Program-made: the position numbers and the translations under genes
Shown here: in pieces, positions 22,649-35,049 of the stretch
Position numbering within the stretch: the first letter of the stretch is position 1
Layout: the number at the start of each line of letters is the position of its first letter
Assembly (NCBI GenBank): GCA_027625915.1
Contig: JANTQA010000047.1
Span: 11,470,001 to 11,534,000, forward strand
Source: Anaeramoeba flamelloides
Lineage: Eukaryota > Metamonada > Anaeramoebidae
Length of the DNA: 64,000 nucleotides
Direction of reading: 5' to 3'
The notes under the pieces: generated by a model
What the model saw: the letters and a program-made list of their open reading frames with translations, nothing else
What the model was told of the DNA's origin: nothing
Database searches by the model: none

Positions 22649-23400
22649 GGGGTTAGTTTCATCCTAGATTTCTCTATAATCAATGTATGTTGTAATTGGG
22701 TGGAAATTATATTCGTACACCATAGCTCAAATAGCTTTAAAATTCTAATATAAATCTTATTACATCATAAATTATTATATTTTTTACTAATAATCATTTT
22801 TAAAAATTATGATTTTTTCAAAAGTTTTTTTTAATTCCTTTTCCAAATCTAAAAATAGAAACTCCAAAATAATAGTCTTACACTATTCAATAATTCATAT
22901 TTAGAACTTCCAAAAGTAATTATTTTTTCAATTTTTTAATTTCAAATATTAACTCAGAAAGATATAAATACAAAAACTCAAATACTAATTATTTATGATT
23001 TCTTTTCTTTAAAGCAAATTTTAACATCAATATATTTCCAAGATTTGTTTAAATAATTAGTTAAAAAAATTCCATTGAATAATTATTTAATTTACAAACT
23101 AAATTGAAAATTTTAGCAATTAATCGAGATTTCATGAAAAATTTAAGAAAGATATTTTGCAACTTTCAAAGTCTGAATATTGGTAATTCAACCTTTTAAA
23201 TTTATGTTGAAATTCAGATTTTTTTCTCAAATTGTTGGGTTTTTTACTAATATGTGAATTATTTTTATATTGATGAGATCAATAAATATTACTATTTGAC
23301 TAATCAATTTGTTTAGAGACATTTGAACCATTGGGATAAGAATTTGATTAGGCCCAATAACCACATACTTTAATATTAGACTTCTCCTTGGTAGTCGTTA
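22649..23400. repeat. Dispersed repeat family R2, copy 1 (partner 36065-36830)
   Basis: Long collinear match to 36065-36830: TTTCTCTATAATCAA.GTATGT, TGTTGTAATTGGGTG, CTCAAATAG, ATAAATCTTATT, AAATTATTATATTTTT, CAAATCTAAAAATAGA, AATTTCAAA.ATTAACTCA, ATCAATATATTTC, GAGACATTTGAACCA, and AGACTTCTC.TTG near the right end. About 750 bp, roughly three quarters identical by eye. No intact ORF. Confidence 0.6.
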
Positions 23401-24261
23401 ATTCCTTTAATAAATGAAATTTTGATCAAATCTAAACAAAAATATATCAAGAAATTGAGATCTATTAAACAAAAAATTTTTTATTCTTTAAAGTTTGAAA
23501 AAAGTTGTTTTTGCTTTTCAAAAAATTTTTCAATTTTGAAATTTTTTTTTTTCCAATTGTTTGTTCTTATTCAAAAGAATCGTTATAACAATTTAAATCA
23601 TTTTTGTCCCAAAAAAATTGATTTTGAATTTTTATTATATAATTACATAATTCCCAATTATCTTCTTTAAAATTACATTTTGAAAAATCGAATTTTGTAT
23701 TAAAACAAAAACCTAATTTCTTGTTAAATTGCATATTAGATTCTCAAAAATTCTAATAATTACAAATATCATTATTAAAAAAACTTTAAATATTTTTTTA
23801 TTATGTTGAATAAATCATTAATTTTTTTGATAACCAAAAGAATTATTTTTCATATACGAAAAAAAAAAATCTTTATATTAATATTCCTCCTAATTATAAT
23901 TTGTTGTTGTATAATTTTATGGGAATGGTAATAACTATGGAAAAAATTTTTAACATGTAAAAAGAAAAATGGAATATAAATGTTTTCATTTTTAGAAAAA
24001 ATAGAAAAAAAAAATTGATCTCCTGGAAAAAATTGTCTTTTTCTGGATTTATTAGTAGTTCAGAATTGTTTGACACTTGTCTTATCCAAAATTTGTAAGT
24101 AACAAATATCAACAATAACATCTTTTATTATTTTGGATTTTTGTTGTAGTTTTATTATCCCTTCAAATCAATTTTATAAAAAAACGTACTTCAAAAATCT
24201 AATTAAAATTTTTTTGTTTGGTTTTAGCTTTGAAACAAGTAATTTTTGTCCAATTTCTTCA

Positions 24262-24335
24262 GAATGAAATATCTTTTTAAGAAGTGAAGGTAAAATAACA
24301 ACAAAACAAAACACCATTTCAAGGTGGGAACACAG
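24262..24335. repeat. Dispersed repeat family R1, fragment (copy 3)
   Basis: Matches 7980-8060 through CAGAATGAAA, CTTTTTAAGAAGTGAAGGTA, AAAATAACA, AACACCA and GGTGGGAA. Only this right-hand part of the family is seen here. Confidence 0.45.
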
Positions 24336-24768
24336 CGCTTAAGAATACTAATTCTATTCTTAACATCGAATAAAATACTCAAGATTTGAATTAATTTTGC
24401 TGATGTTACTTCTGAAAAGTAAGATGGAAATTCTATTAAAAAAAGAATTCCTTTTTCAAAAACAGAGAAAAAAGTTTCATGTAAAAAGGTTAATTGAATC
24501 TTTTTTGTGAAAAGCTTTTCTCTATTATAAAAAACCAAAAAAAAACTATTCATGTTCTAACTCCTTTTCGCTAAAATTGTATTAAAAATTCAATTTGAAT
24601 GGCAGAAATTGTGTTAGTTGGGACTATAAAAAAACTCTTCAAGTTCAAAGTTAATAATTCTGATTTTTAGGTTTTCATTTTTCTATCTTTCCAACTTTTT
24701 CCTTAAAAATTTGTTTATCTTTCCCAAAAAGACAAAGACAAAAAAAAAATAAAAAAAAAAAAATATCA

Positions 24769-27006
24769 ATGAATGATAAAAAACAAATTACTCTTTTAGT
24801 TAAACAGATCTTAGGTGACAACGAATTTAGAAATTTATTAAACACAAACCCAAAAACTGTAAACAAGCAAGGATCACTCGAAAAAAAACCACAAACAAGC
24901 AAGATCGAAAAATTGCAAACTATAACACAACCGAAACTACAATCCTCATTGGACGCACAACAGTTGTGTAATTACGAACCACAAAATACGTCACAAGGTA
25001 ATTATAGTAGCTATGAAAAGAAATACATAAACTCACGTCTGAATCAGCTTTACCCAATGGACTCTGATTCTGGTGAAGAACCAAGCAACCTTTCCAACCT
25101 TCAATTTTTAGACAATTATAACTTATCAAGCCCAAACCATTCAAAGGTCACAAATGGACTTCAGATCAATTTGTCTACACAAAAATATTTGGAACAATTA
25201 CGTGAAAATCTTGAAGGTATGAAAAAACAAGAACCTAAATTAAAACAAAATCTACAAAACAAACAATTAGATCCACTTTTAAAAAAGATTAATAATACTA
25301 ATAATCATAATCTTGAACAAAAAAACAGATTCAAGCACTCGCACAGGAATGATCAAACAAAAACAGAACATAAAATGGCTCAAACAAAGGAAAAAAAACA
25401 CTTTCCACCCCAAAAAGAGAATAGAGCAAAGACAGATTCCCCATTAAACAACAAGCAAGCAAACCAAATAAATAATTCCAAAATTATGTTCAACAACCAT
25501 AATAAAAATGTAATTCGAAATAAGAATGAGAATAATCATTCAAATAATAGTGATCAAAATAAAAGACTTGAAAAAACAATTCTCAATAATAACCATAATC
25601 ATAACCCTAGCCATATTCGCAACCATAATCGTAATCATATTACAAGCTCAATGAACAACTTGATCGAGCAGTTATTGCCAAAACAGCAACAAAAACAAAA
25701 ACAAGCGCAAGAAAAAGTAAAACGGCAAAAATCAATAAAGAAAGAAAAGGAAAAGGAAAAAGAAATGCCCAAGTACCATAAACAAAAAATACAAAAAATA
25801 CAAGAGCAAGAAAAGCAGAAATTCAATAAATCTGAACAAAACAAAATTAAAAATCTTCCAAATGAACGAGCAAATTATATTCAAACCCAAAATATATTTC
25901 CAAGTCTCTATCAAAAAAAAATACTTGATCCTCAATTAATCCAAAATAAAGAAATTCTTTACCAAAAAACATTTGAAAATCAAAAAATGATTTTAAATCG
26001 AACCAATACCAATAATAATTTAAATTACAATAACAATAGCAATATTATTAATAATATTAGGAACATAAATATGATTAATAATATCCATAACAACAACACA
26101 AGTCAAATTAACAACGGCAACAGCCTTATCATTAATAACAATAACTTAAAAAACACCACCACCAACAACAACAACAACAAAACCAAAAACGATAACAAAA
26201 CCAAAAACGATAACAACAACATCAATAACAACCTTATCATTAATAACAGCACCAACAACACTACCACCACTACCAACACCACCACTAACACAAGCACCAG
26301 CACCAACACCAACACCAAAGCCAAAAACAACAACAGCAGCAACAACAACAGCAACAACAACAAAATTGGTATTAATAACAAGAATAGGGAAAAAAAAGTC
26401 AATAATACGAAAATGAATAAAATCCAAGAAAAGGGTGATGAAGATTTGGATGATATTGATTTAGAATCTGAACAGTCACTCAAAACAATTGAAAAATTTT
26501 TAATGAACCCTTTAAATTTAAATGAATTGTCTAATAGAGAAAATCCCTCGATTGGAGTAATTTTTTATCTCCACTTAAGAAATGTAATAAAAACAAGCCA
26601 AAAAAATGGTACAAATGCTTCAAAATATAAACTTATGGAAAATATTGACGATTCTTTAATCAGGAGAGGTAAATGTACCAGAGAAATGGCAAAATGGATT
26701 TCCAATAGATTATTCTTCAATCCGGATTTTGCCAAGAAAGGGAGAAAAAGAGGGAGAAAGCCAAGAAAACAATCAAAAGCCAAAAATAAAAAAAAAGGAA
26801 AACAAAAAAATTATAATAAAATTCGAAAAACTAATCATCAAAATCAAAATCAAAATCAAAATCAAAATCAAAATCAAAATCAAAATCAAAATCAAAATCA
26901 AAATCAAATTTCAAATTTTATCCCGTCAACAACAAATACAAACAATAGAGTTTATCCAAATACACGCAGATCATCAAGAATCAGAAATAATATTTCCAAT
27001 TTATAA
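24769..27006 (+). CDS. Asn/Gln/Lys-rich putative nuclear protein with AT-hook-like motif
   Basis: Single-exon gene of 745 residues, started at the ATG at 24769 after an A-rich leader; TAA stop. An N-terminal segment of about 30 residues (MNDKKQITLLVKQILGDNEF) may form a helix. Residues 60-560 are disordered: Asn, Gln, Lys, His, and a Thr/Asn run at about 470-530. A compact domain of about 90 residues follows (about 565-655), beginning SEQSLKTIEKFLMNPLNLNE and containing GVIFYLHLRNVIKTSQK and REMAKWISNRLFFNPDF. It is followed directly by GRKRGRKPRK, an AT-hook-like DNA-binding motif, and a Lys-rich stretch. A pure Asn-Gln dipeptide tract (about 690-712) precedes the basic C-terminus (NTRRSSRIRNN). 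Composition and motif suggest a DNA- or chromatin-associated protein with prion-like regions. I do not recognise the compact domain, and the function is inference. Confidence 0.85.
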   Translation: MNDKKQITLLVKQILGDNEFRNLLNTNPKTVNKQGSLEKKPQTSKIEKLQTITQPKLQSSLDAQQLCNYEPQNTSQGNYSSYEKKYINSRLNQLYPMDSDSGEEPSNLSNLQFLDNYNLSSPNHSKVTNGLQINLSTQKYLEQLRENLEGMKKQEPKLKQNLQNKQLDPLLKKINNTNNHNLEQKNRFKHSHRNDQTKTEHKMAQTKEKKHFPPQKENRAKTDSPLNNKQANQINNSKIMFNNHNKNVIRNKNENNHSNNSDQNKRLEKTILNNNHNHNPSHIRNHNRNHITSSMNNLIEQLLPKQQQKQKQAQEKVKRQKSIKKEKEKEKEMPKYHKQKIQKIQEQEKQKFNKSEQNKIKNLPNERANYIQTQNIFPSLYQKKILDPQLIQNKEILYQKTFENQKMILNRTNTNNNLNYNNNSNIINNIRNINMINNIHNNNTSQINNGNSLIINNNNLKNTTTNNNNNKTKNDNKTKNDNNNINNNLIINNSTNNTTTTTNTTTNTSTSTNTNTKAKNNNSSNNNSNNNKIGINNKNREKKVNNTKMNKIQEKGDEDLDDIDLESEQSLKTIEKFLMNPLNLNELSNRENPSIGVIFYLHLRNVIKTSQKNGTNASKYKLMENIDDSLIRRGKCTREMAKWISNRLFFNPDFAKKGRKRGRKPRKQSKAKNKKKGKQKNYNKIRKTNHQNQNQNQNQNQNQNQNQNQNQNQISNFIPSTTNTNNRVYPNTRRSSRIRNNISNL
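26836..26906 (+). repeat. CAAAAT hexanucleotide tract coding (Asn-Gln)n
   Basis: About eleven perfect hexamers in a row inside the gene at 24769-27006. The hexamer is 6 bases long, so length changes keep the reading frame. Confidence 0.9.
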
Positions 27007-30000
27007 AATTTACAAAATGAAAAACTAAAATATGAATAAACTTTTTACACAAGAATTTAACCTTTTTTTTTTTTTTTTTTGTTTCATTACAAAGTTTTTT
27101 ATCGAAGAGGGTAATTTAATTGTTATTATAGTTCATATTATTTTTTGATTTATAAATTCTATTTAAGTTTGACAATTTATATTATCACCTAATGATATAA
27201 ACTTTGTGAATATGATTCTCTTTATAAAAACTAATTATATATTATTTTTCAAAAAAATTGGCTAACTATAAAATTTTATATGTAGTAGTTTTGTAGATTT
27301 TTCTATCTGATTCTTATTCTTATCAAATAATTTTTTTAATTTTTAGATAAGAATAATTTTTTCTAATTTTTTCAAATTTTTTTTTTCTGTTCATCAAATT
27401 TTTGTATTACTTTTTTGTGGTTTACTTTTTTGTGGTTTACTTTTTTTCTTTATTTTTTTGGAAACTTTTTTTTTAAGAAGGTGAAGATTAAAAAAAAAAT
27501 CTTTGGAAATACAAATAATCAGAAAAAAAAATGAAATAATGTAACGATATTAAGCTGTGGATATTAGAGTTTTAAATCTAAATGTGAAAATTCAGAATAA
27601 TATATTATTTGGATGAAAAATACTCATTTTTTTGCTAAAAAACATTTTTTCGCAAACAGGTGTTATTTTGTCGAAAAGTTCAGTGTTTTATGAGATTGTG
27701 GTATTTTTCGCGAATAAAATACATCTAATTATAATGTTTATTGAAAAAAAAACTTTGTTGATTTAATGATCTTTTTGTTTCAGTTACTTCAACTAAAAAC
27801 ATTTTTTTTGGAAAATAAAATCAGAATAAAATATTTAAAACTGTTACTTATATCTTTTTATATACAATTCAACAAAAATAAATGAGAAGGAAAGTGAATT
27901 ATTTTTTGACCAAATAATTAAAATTCTAAATTGAGAGATTAAAAATTAACAGCTTAAGACTATTTCAAAAATTGTGACTTACCTAAAATAATAAAATGAA
28001 AAACAAAAGAAATTATCCTTTTGTATTCAAGAAAAATTAATTATTAAATCTGATTTGTAATTTACTTATAAATCATTCTAAATATTTAAAAACTTGATAT
28101 TTTAAAAAATATAACTAAAAACCGAAAAAAAAATCGAGTAACAATTCAAGAAATGAGCATTAAAATTTTTTATTACTAAACTTTCACTGAAAAAAAGTTG
28201 AAAAAGTAGATTTTTTGTTAATAATTAAACTACATAGTCTCAAATTACATAGTCTCAATTTTCTTATCGATTATTTTTTTTTTCAAAAGATCTTTTTTTT
28301 TTCACGTGATCTTTTCCAAAAAAAGTATCAAAAAAAAGAAAGAGAAGAACAAAAGAAGAACAAAAATTTGTAACAAGAACAAAAAAAAATTTGAAAAAAT
28401 CAGAAAAAATGATTCTGATCCAAAAATTTGAAAATATTTATTTAAAAAGAATACTGAAATAAACTCTCAAAACAACTTCCATTGACATTACAGCCAGTTT
28501 CACTTTTAAGGCACAAACTTTCAACGAAATTTAAGTCACAAAAAAAATCTCAAAATAAGGCACAGAATTTTGGATTCTAGTAAAATAATTTGTAAAAATT
28601 AAAAATTCCAAATTTTGTACCTTAATTTGAAATTTTTTTGTGCCTTAAATTTCGTTGAAAGTTTGTGCCTTAAATTTGAAACTGACTATATCAAATGAGT
28701 CAAAATTTTTGAAAAATAGTTTAATTTAGAATAGGGGTATAAATATAAGATATAGAAAAGTATTTTTTAAAGTGTTTTTTACTTTCAAATCTTAAATTAT
28801 CACAAAGAAAGAGAGATCTTAATTAGATTCAAGTGGTTGATTAAAAAAGAAAAAAATTAAATTTTAGTGTTTTAATTTCTCGAAAATGTACAAGTCTGAA
28901 AATACGACCAAGAAATAGAATATAACATGTTTTCCGAACTTTGATTATGGTTTTGTTGTTTTTTTTGGTTCTGTGATTGAAAAATCTGTAAACAATGAAA
29001 CCTTTTATTTTTTGTTCCAAATATTTCAGAAAATTGTTGAACTAAATACAATCAAATATTGAATTTCAAGTTATTTTATAGAATCCAGTATAATTTATTT
29101 TCATAGCAACACATACTATTATTGGTTAAATAAATAATTTATCATATGTCGTTATTTGATTTTGTGAGAATGAATCAATAAATTAATGAATTAAATAAAA
29201 ATTAAATTCTGATTATTGTTTTAGTCTGATCTTGATATTATGTTATATTTTTTATTGTCAATCTAAAAAAAAAACATTTGATTAAGGTTAAATTTGTTGT
29301 TTCAACAAAAAAAAAATGAACTCATAAACAACACCTTAAAAATAAAGAACCCAATTAATCTAATTGGTTTGTAATTCTGAAAATTCAAGACATTTAAAAA
29401 GAAAAATATTAAGTTAAAAAGTATCATTTTTTTACACAAAGAGTAACTTTAAAATACTTTTTCAGGTTAATTGACTTTTTCAAAATAAAATATCTTGTTG
29501 TTAAAATATGAATTATTTACGAAATATTGGACATTTATAAGAAATTGTTGTATTCCGAGTAATTCAATGTTTTTAAATGAAAAAATTATTTTATGGGGTA
29601 AAAAATCTTCATATTGGTATTTTTTCATTAAGGTTTACAGAATTATAATTCCATAATCATCAGTTTAATAATTTTGATTGGGTTTTTTGAAAATATCTGA
29701 ATTTAATTATTTGTAATTATTAAAAAAAAAAAACATTATTAATTGATTTTTGTTCTTGGTTGCCATAGAATAATAAGGAATAATATTTTTTTTTAATATA
29801 TTATTACTCAAAGAATTATAATTTTTGAAATTAAGTTTACTCCAAAATGGCTAAAGTGAATAAAAATCAAAAAAGGATGATGATACAAAAAAAGGAGTTT
29901 TTGTTTGGGTTTTTGATATGTTTTACTATCTTTGGGTAGAGATAGTTGGCTAGTAGCAAAATGGCAAAGAATAATTTAACTATTGGTTTTACTAGTGTGT

Positions 30001-32033
30001 ATAAATTAATTAATTTTTGATTATTTATTCTTTACTCAAAATTTTTGCCTAGATTTAATTTTACTTATAAATTTCATACCTGTATTTCAAATGTATACTA
30101 ATTTTTAAAGACTAAATCTCAAGTATTCAACTATTTTTTACTTGCAGAAAACTGTTTAAAAATAGTTATTAAAATGTTTAAAATAGATAGATTATAAATA
30201 TCAGCCATATAACCGTAATAATTGAGCAATAGTCATTAAATCCAATTTAACCTTCTTTTAATGTTCACTGGTCCTTTGAAATTTAGGGATAGTATCAATT
30301 AGTATCTTTCAAGTGGAAAATCATGATCTGAATACGAAAGAATGTATTTTTTTTTTTGTTTATCCAATTAAAATAATTGAAACTGTCATTTTTAGATGTA
30401 AAGCTGAATTTAATTCCTTAAAAAAATTATTGTTTGGTTTGGAATTCAGAAAAAATGTAAAAAATTGTTGATTTCTTTTCTGAGTAAAAGAAATGTTTAG
30501 TTTTTAATTTACGTTTGGTATATATAGAGTGGATCTATAGAATAATTGTTGGGCAATATATAATCCATTTTTTATCTTATTCTTTTGAGTTTTAATGTAA
30601 GAGTTATTTAATTTCCATTATATAGTGTTTTTTCTAATAATATTTAAACAATAAATGAGAAAAAAAAACCAATCACAAATTGATCTTAAAAAAAAAAAAA
30701 AAAAAAAAAAAACTTGTTTTCCTTTCAAAAAAAAAATTATCCCCAAATTATCTTATGTAACAATAAAACTTTAATAAATTTTCATATATCTATTTCCAAG
30801 ACTTCTTTAAAACTTTCCGAACCAACCACATGATATTGGCTTCATAAAATTCTTCTGGGGGTAATTTTTTAATAAATTTTCTCTAAATATTGCCATTTCA
30901 AAATCCCTCTCTTTTCTAAAATAACTATATTATTATTTTTTAAAATCATTAATGTGGGTAATTTAAATTTTATATATTTTTAATAGTCCTTTGCTTCCAA
31001 AATATAAACATTTTATGAAATTATTATAAAGTTTTTTTTTATTCAAACACCTTTATTTGGTTTTGGTTGAAGAAAATCAGATATTTTATCAATTCTTTTT
31101 TAAGAATTATTGATCCTTATGATTTTAATTGATTTAGGAATGATAATTACTTTAGATCACAACTATTTTATATAATACAGGAATTTTTTTAAGATAACTT
31201 TTCCAAAAAATTAAGTATTTAATAAAGTGTGGAATTTTTTACTGATCGATAAAATGAAAACTTTTCAAAAAAATAAGGTTTTTAAAAAAATGAGTAATTA
31301 AATTTTGTAAAAGTACTTTTCATCACACTCCAACCTATATTCCACCCTAAATAATTTTAGTTATTTTTTTTTAAACAAATAGAAAATTTTGAATAAAATG
31401 TGCTATTATAAAAAATAGTTCTAACTTTTTTCAAAGTGTATTTTTTTGAAAAGTTTTACTTTTATCAATCGAAAAAAAAAAAAAATATTGTTACTAAAAG
31501 TTTTACAAAGTGTTTCCCAAACTATTTAAAATTTCTGAATTAGACATTTTGAAGTACTCACATATAAAACATGTGGTCTGAACTTGTTTAAGGCAGATCG
31601 ATAATTTTGGATGTACATTTTCTTATTAGTTGTGTTAAAGGTTTGTGAATCTTTCAAATCAATTGATTATTTCTAACTTTTTGTTACTCTGATTTAAATT
31701 ATTTTATATCGGAATGAATTAAAAAGTTACGCAAGTGCAAAAAATGATGTCTTAGTTTTCAAACTTTTTTTGACAAATTAAGATCTCGTTTTGTACACTT
31801 ATGTAATTGGAAATATTTTAAAAAAAATAATTTGGATTTTATTTTTAAACTTTTTTGGAAATCAAAAGAATAATCCAATCGTCCCATTTATTCCATTTGT
31901 CCAAAACAATTATTTGTGTTCTAAAATTGAGTATAAAAATAAATAAAATCTTGGATTAAAATGTTTTTGTTTGAAAATTGGCAAACAACAAAAAATTGAT
32001 TTTTATTTACAGTGGATTATAGGGAAAGTATCT
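27007..32033. other. AT-rich intergenic region
   Basis: About 5 kb between convergent genes. It contains one copy of the palindromic MITE (28491-28688), a short tandem TTTTTTGTGGTTTAC at about 27411-27440, and a poly-A run near 30690. Otherwise I see nothing: no ORF with coding-like composition on either strand. Confidence 0.6.
28491..28688. mobile_element. Palindromic MITE, Tc1/mariner-like ends, copy 2
   Basis: 198 bp, begins CAGCCAGTTTCACTTTTAAG and ends with its complement (GAAACTGACTA). It is flanked by TA at 28489-28490 and TA at 28689-28690, consistent with TA target duplication. Arms and centre are closely similar to the copies at 13120 and 34855. Confidence 0.85.
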
Positions 32034-32772
32034 TTAATTTAAACTAAATCTTCTATTTGTGGGTGGTGTTGTTTTTTTTGTTTTTGTTTTTGTTTTTCTT
32101 TTTCGATCAAACTTTGGTAGTTTTGTTTTTTTTTTAGATCTTATTTGTTGGTAATTTTGTTTTTTCACTCTTTCTATTTCAGTGTTTGTCAATTCTTTAA
32201 GAAGAGCAAGAGAATTTTTTTTTCGTTTTTTAAATGTCATGGGGCTTGGTGTTTTTGATGTTGTCATTTTAGGTTTGTGTTTCCTTTTTTTGTTGCTTTT
32301 CGGTGTTAAGCTTCTTCTTAGCAGATCTCCAGATTTACTATTAAAGGGCTTTTGAAAGATTGAGGTATTTTTAGTGAACAGTTTTTGTTTTAAAAGTACT
32401 TCTCTTAGGAGGATGTTTGATCGAGAATTTTGAATTGTTTGAGCTTTTGAAAGGAAAAAAAAAGAAAAGAAGAATAAAAAGAACAATAAGAACGAGAATT
32501 TAAGGTTTTGTCAAGAGAATAAAATATTTACGTTTTTTTTTTGATTTTGAAACATAAAAGTGTTCACTAAGGTTTGTGTCAATTCGAATTTGTGAGTTCT
32601 ATTGGTTTGGAATAAAAAAATAGTTAAAAAAAGAAAAGTGATTTTTCAGCCAAAAGGTCATCGCGAAGGTTAACATAATTAAGATCAGAATAAAAATAAA
32701 AAGAAATAAATTTACTTTAACAAGATTTGGATCAATAAACCCAAACGAAGGAAATAGAATAGAATCAGTCAT
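32034..32772 (-). CDS. Small basic protein, three exons, unrecognised
   Basis: Reconstructed from splice signals on the minus strand. Exon 1 is 32772-32716 (starts MTDSILFPSFGFIDPNLVK), exon 2 is 32598-32532 (NSQIRIDTNLSEHFYVSKS) and exon 3 is 32443-32034. Introns are 117 bp (32715-32599) and 88 bp (32531-32444), both with GTAAAT donors and AATAG or AAAAG acceptors. The phases (0, then 1) fit, and no other start serves exon 3, which has no in-frame ATG near its beginning. The product is 177 residues. After an ordered-looking N-terminus it is Lys/Arg/Ser/Thr-rich, including KKRKHKPKM, SPMTFKKRKKNSLALLKEL and a very basic tail, suggesting a nuclear or nucleic-acid-binding protein. A contiguous reading of exon 3 into intron 2 would mimic a signal peptide; that is an artefact of the T-rich intron. 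Confidence 0.65.
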
Positions 32773-34660
32773 AAATTTATTAAAAATAGAAAAGAAAAAA
32801 ATGAAAAAATAATATATTTTAAAGATATATTGTAGTCAAAATAAAACGTGCAAAAAAATTTAATGCGTGTTTCAAAATAAAATGCGTGTTTTTTTGTTAT
32901 AGTTGACCTATACATTAATCAATCAAAGAAACCAATAATAAACCCTAAAAAAATATGGTACTGTTTTCTTAAAGTTCTATTATTTAAAAGAAATTCTAAA
33001 AATGAAGGATCAAATTGGAAAATTTATCTTAAAAAATAGAGTAAATTTTTGAGAAAATTTTAATCAAAAAAATAAAAAAATTCAAAAAAATTGAGAATAT
33101 TATGAAAAATTTTCAACTATTTGAATGAATAATTTAAATTCTACTGAAAATAACCAGACCTTTACTTTCAAAATTGATTTGGATTTAGGTATACTATTTA
33201 GTAGTAGATTGGACGTTGCCTTGGAGTAAGAATAAAAAAAATCACGGATTATATTTTGAAACACGATTATAGTCGTTGTGCACGCATTATTTTGATCACT
33301 GTAATACCAATAAAAACTTAAGGTAAGGTTATTATCTTTTCCAATTCTCAATGTTGTGATACAATATAAGTTAATTCAGAGACTTTGAAACTACGAATTG
33401 ATAAGGTACTGATAGATGAATTTAAAATTGGGTACTATTGTATCTATTTTATAATTTATAAGAGTTTTTGATGATAACTTGTATGATCAAGATTTTAGCA
33501 AAAAAATGTGACGAAATTAAAAAATCGTGACTCGCCTTAATTCTTAACAATATAATCCTAAAATCGTGATAATCCAAAAAATTGTGATAAAATAAAAAAA
33601 TATTTATTTGGAAATACCTCACACAAAATCTTTTGGTTATTACTAATCTTTCAACCATGTCTATAAATATAAGTAAATAAAAAAAATAAATTCATCATCA
33701 ACAATTAAAATTATATGAGTGCAATAAAATAATTATATCATCCCAGTGTCTTCAAATCTCCACCACTGAGAAGTATTTATTTTAGCTCTATATTGTGAAT
33801 TTTGTATAAATACAAATGATAGGTAAGCAGTATTTCTCAAATTATAACTATTTTAATAATTATACCACATCAAAAAATGTCTAATTCGTAATTTTTTCCG
33901 TCTTCGTTATAGATGGACTCATCAAGCTTGTGGTTTAAAAATTGATGGAATAAAAAAAAATAACTCAACAACAATAGAAAAGAAAATGTTAAGGGAAAAA
34001 CTCAGTGAACCCATATTATGTTAATCCATGATAAATAAAATCTCTACATCCAAAATAAAAGGGAAAACGAGCATGATATCTTAAAATAATCACATTTCTA
34101 CAAAAATTTAAAGGGGGGGTAAACAAAAAGTTTTTTGTAAGGATACCATGAAATTTTTTCAATATCAAATTTTGGCTTTGATATAGATTTTTAAAAAATG
34201 GAAGATGAAAATAAGTGAGCGCATATTGAAGAAAATAAATTTATAAATGGGTTATATTCAAAAAAATTTTCTCATAAATGAGTTGATTCGGCTATTTTTT
34301 CTGATCTGATCAAAAAAAATTCATTTTTTTAAGAGTAAATTTCATGCTGTTTTTCAATCAATTTTTGATGTTTAGGTTCATTTTAGGGACTGGATTTTTA
34401 TTTTATGAATATAAGTAAAAAGTCTTGATAATTGGCTCCTTTATGGATTTTTTTTTCAAAATATGCCTTATTATTCCCCAATTCAACTTTTTAAAAATTT
34501 ATATCTACACCAAAATTTAATATTGAAAATTTTTCACAGTATCTTTGAAAAGACAGTACTAGATAATTAATACATTTATTTATCAAATGGGAATAATTTT
34601 ATGTTTTTTTTTTTTTTTATTTTGAAGAGAGGAAATTAAATTCCTCTTGCAGCCGTTAGG

Positions 34661-34727
34661 TTTTCCATAATTTAATAGAATTGATTAAAATCACAGATTT
34701 TTCTCTATTCTTTTGATTTCTGGAAAA
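34661..34727. repeat. Type A hairpin repeat, solitary copy
   Basis: TTTTCCATAATTTAATAGAA pairs with TTCTTTTGATTTCTGGAAAA around a short centre. It is flanked by CCGTTAGG on the left and CCTAGTCACTT on the right, the same borders as in the 5.1-5.8 kb cluster. Confidence 0.65.
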
Positions 34728-34854
34728 CCTAGTCACTTCTCTAATTTCTAAATTTTTGTTTAGAAATTTTAATAAAGAATAATAAATTTTTTTATCGTTA
34801 ACTAATGAGAAAATAAATAATTAATATTTGTTATGAATAATATCAAAGATATTA

Positions 34855-35049
34855 CAGTCAGTTTCACTTTTAAGGTAAAAACTTTCAACCAAATTTAAGG
34901 CGCAAAAAAAAACTCAAATTAAAGCACAAAATTCAATTTCTATTAAAAATAATTGTAAAAAAAAAAATTTCAAATTTTGTGCCTTAATTTGAGATTTTTT
35001 TGTACTTAAATTTGGTTGAAAGTTTGTGCCTTAAAAGTGAAACTGACTG
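34855..35049. mobile_element. Palindromic MITE, Tc1/mariner-like ends, copy 3
   Basis: 195 bp, begins CAGTCAGTTTCACTTTTAAG and ends exactly with the complement, CTTAAAAGTGAAACTGACTG. TA at 34853-34854 and TA at 35050-35051 flank it. This copy best defines the ends of the family. Confidence 0.88.

Larger units (their letters stand above)
19197..24768. other. Intergenic region with dispersed repeats
   Basis: About 5.6 kb with no confident gene. It starts with the 3' flank of the scaffold gene and a TA microsatellite (about 19326-19346). From 19350 to 21600 I see only AT-rich sequence. Repeats follow: family R1 at about 21640-22380 with an insertion, a longer diverged repeat at 22649-23400, and an R1 fragment at about 24262-24335. 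The last 100 bases before 24769 are A-rich, as expected for a leader. Confidence 0.6.

Noticed and set aside
26729-27028. 99-codon Lys/Ile-rich frame overlapping the end of the AT-hook protein gene
   Set aside because: Arises from reading the CAAAAT tract and Lys-rich codons in another frame; composition is an artefact.
32444-32486. Signal-peptide-like start (FFLFFFSFFFLSKA) of the minus-strand basic protein
   Set aside because: It begins without ATG and coincides with a pyrimidine-rich intron end; the spliced model explains it better.
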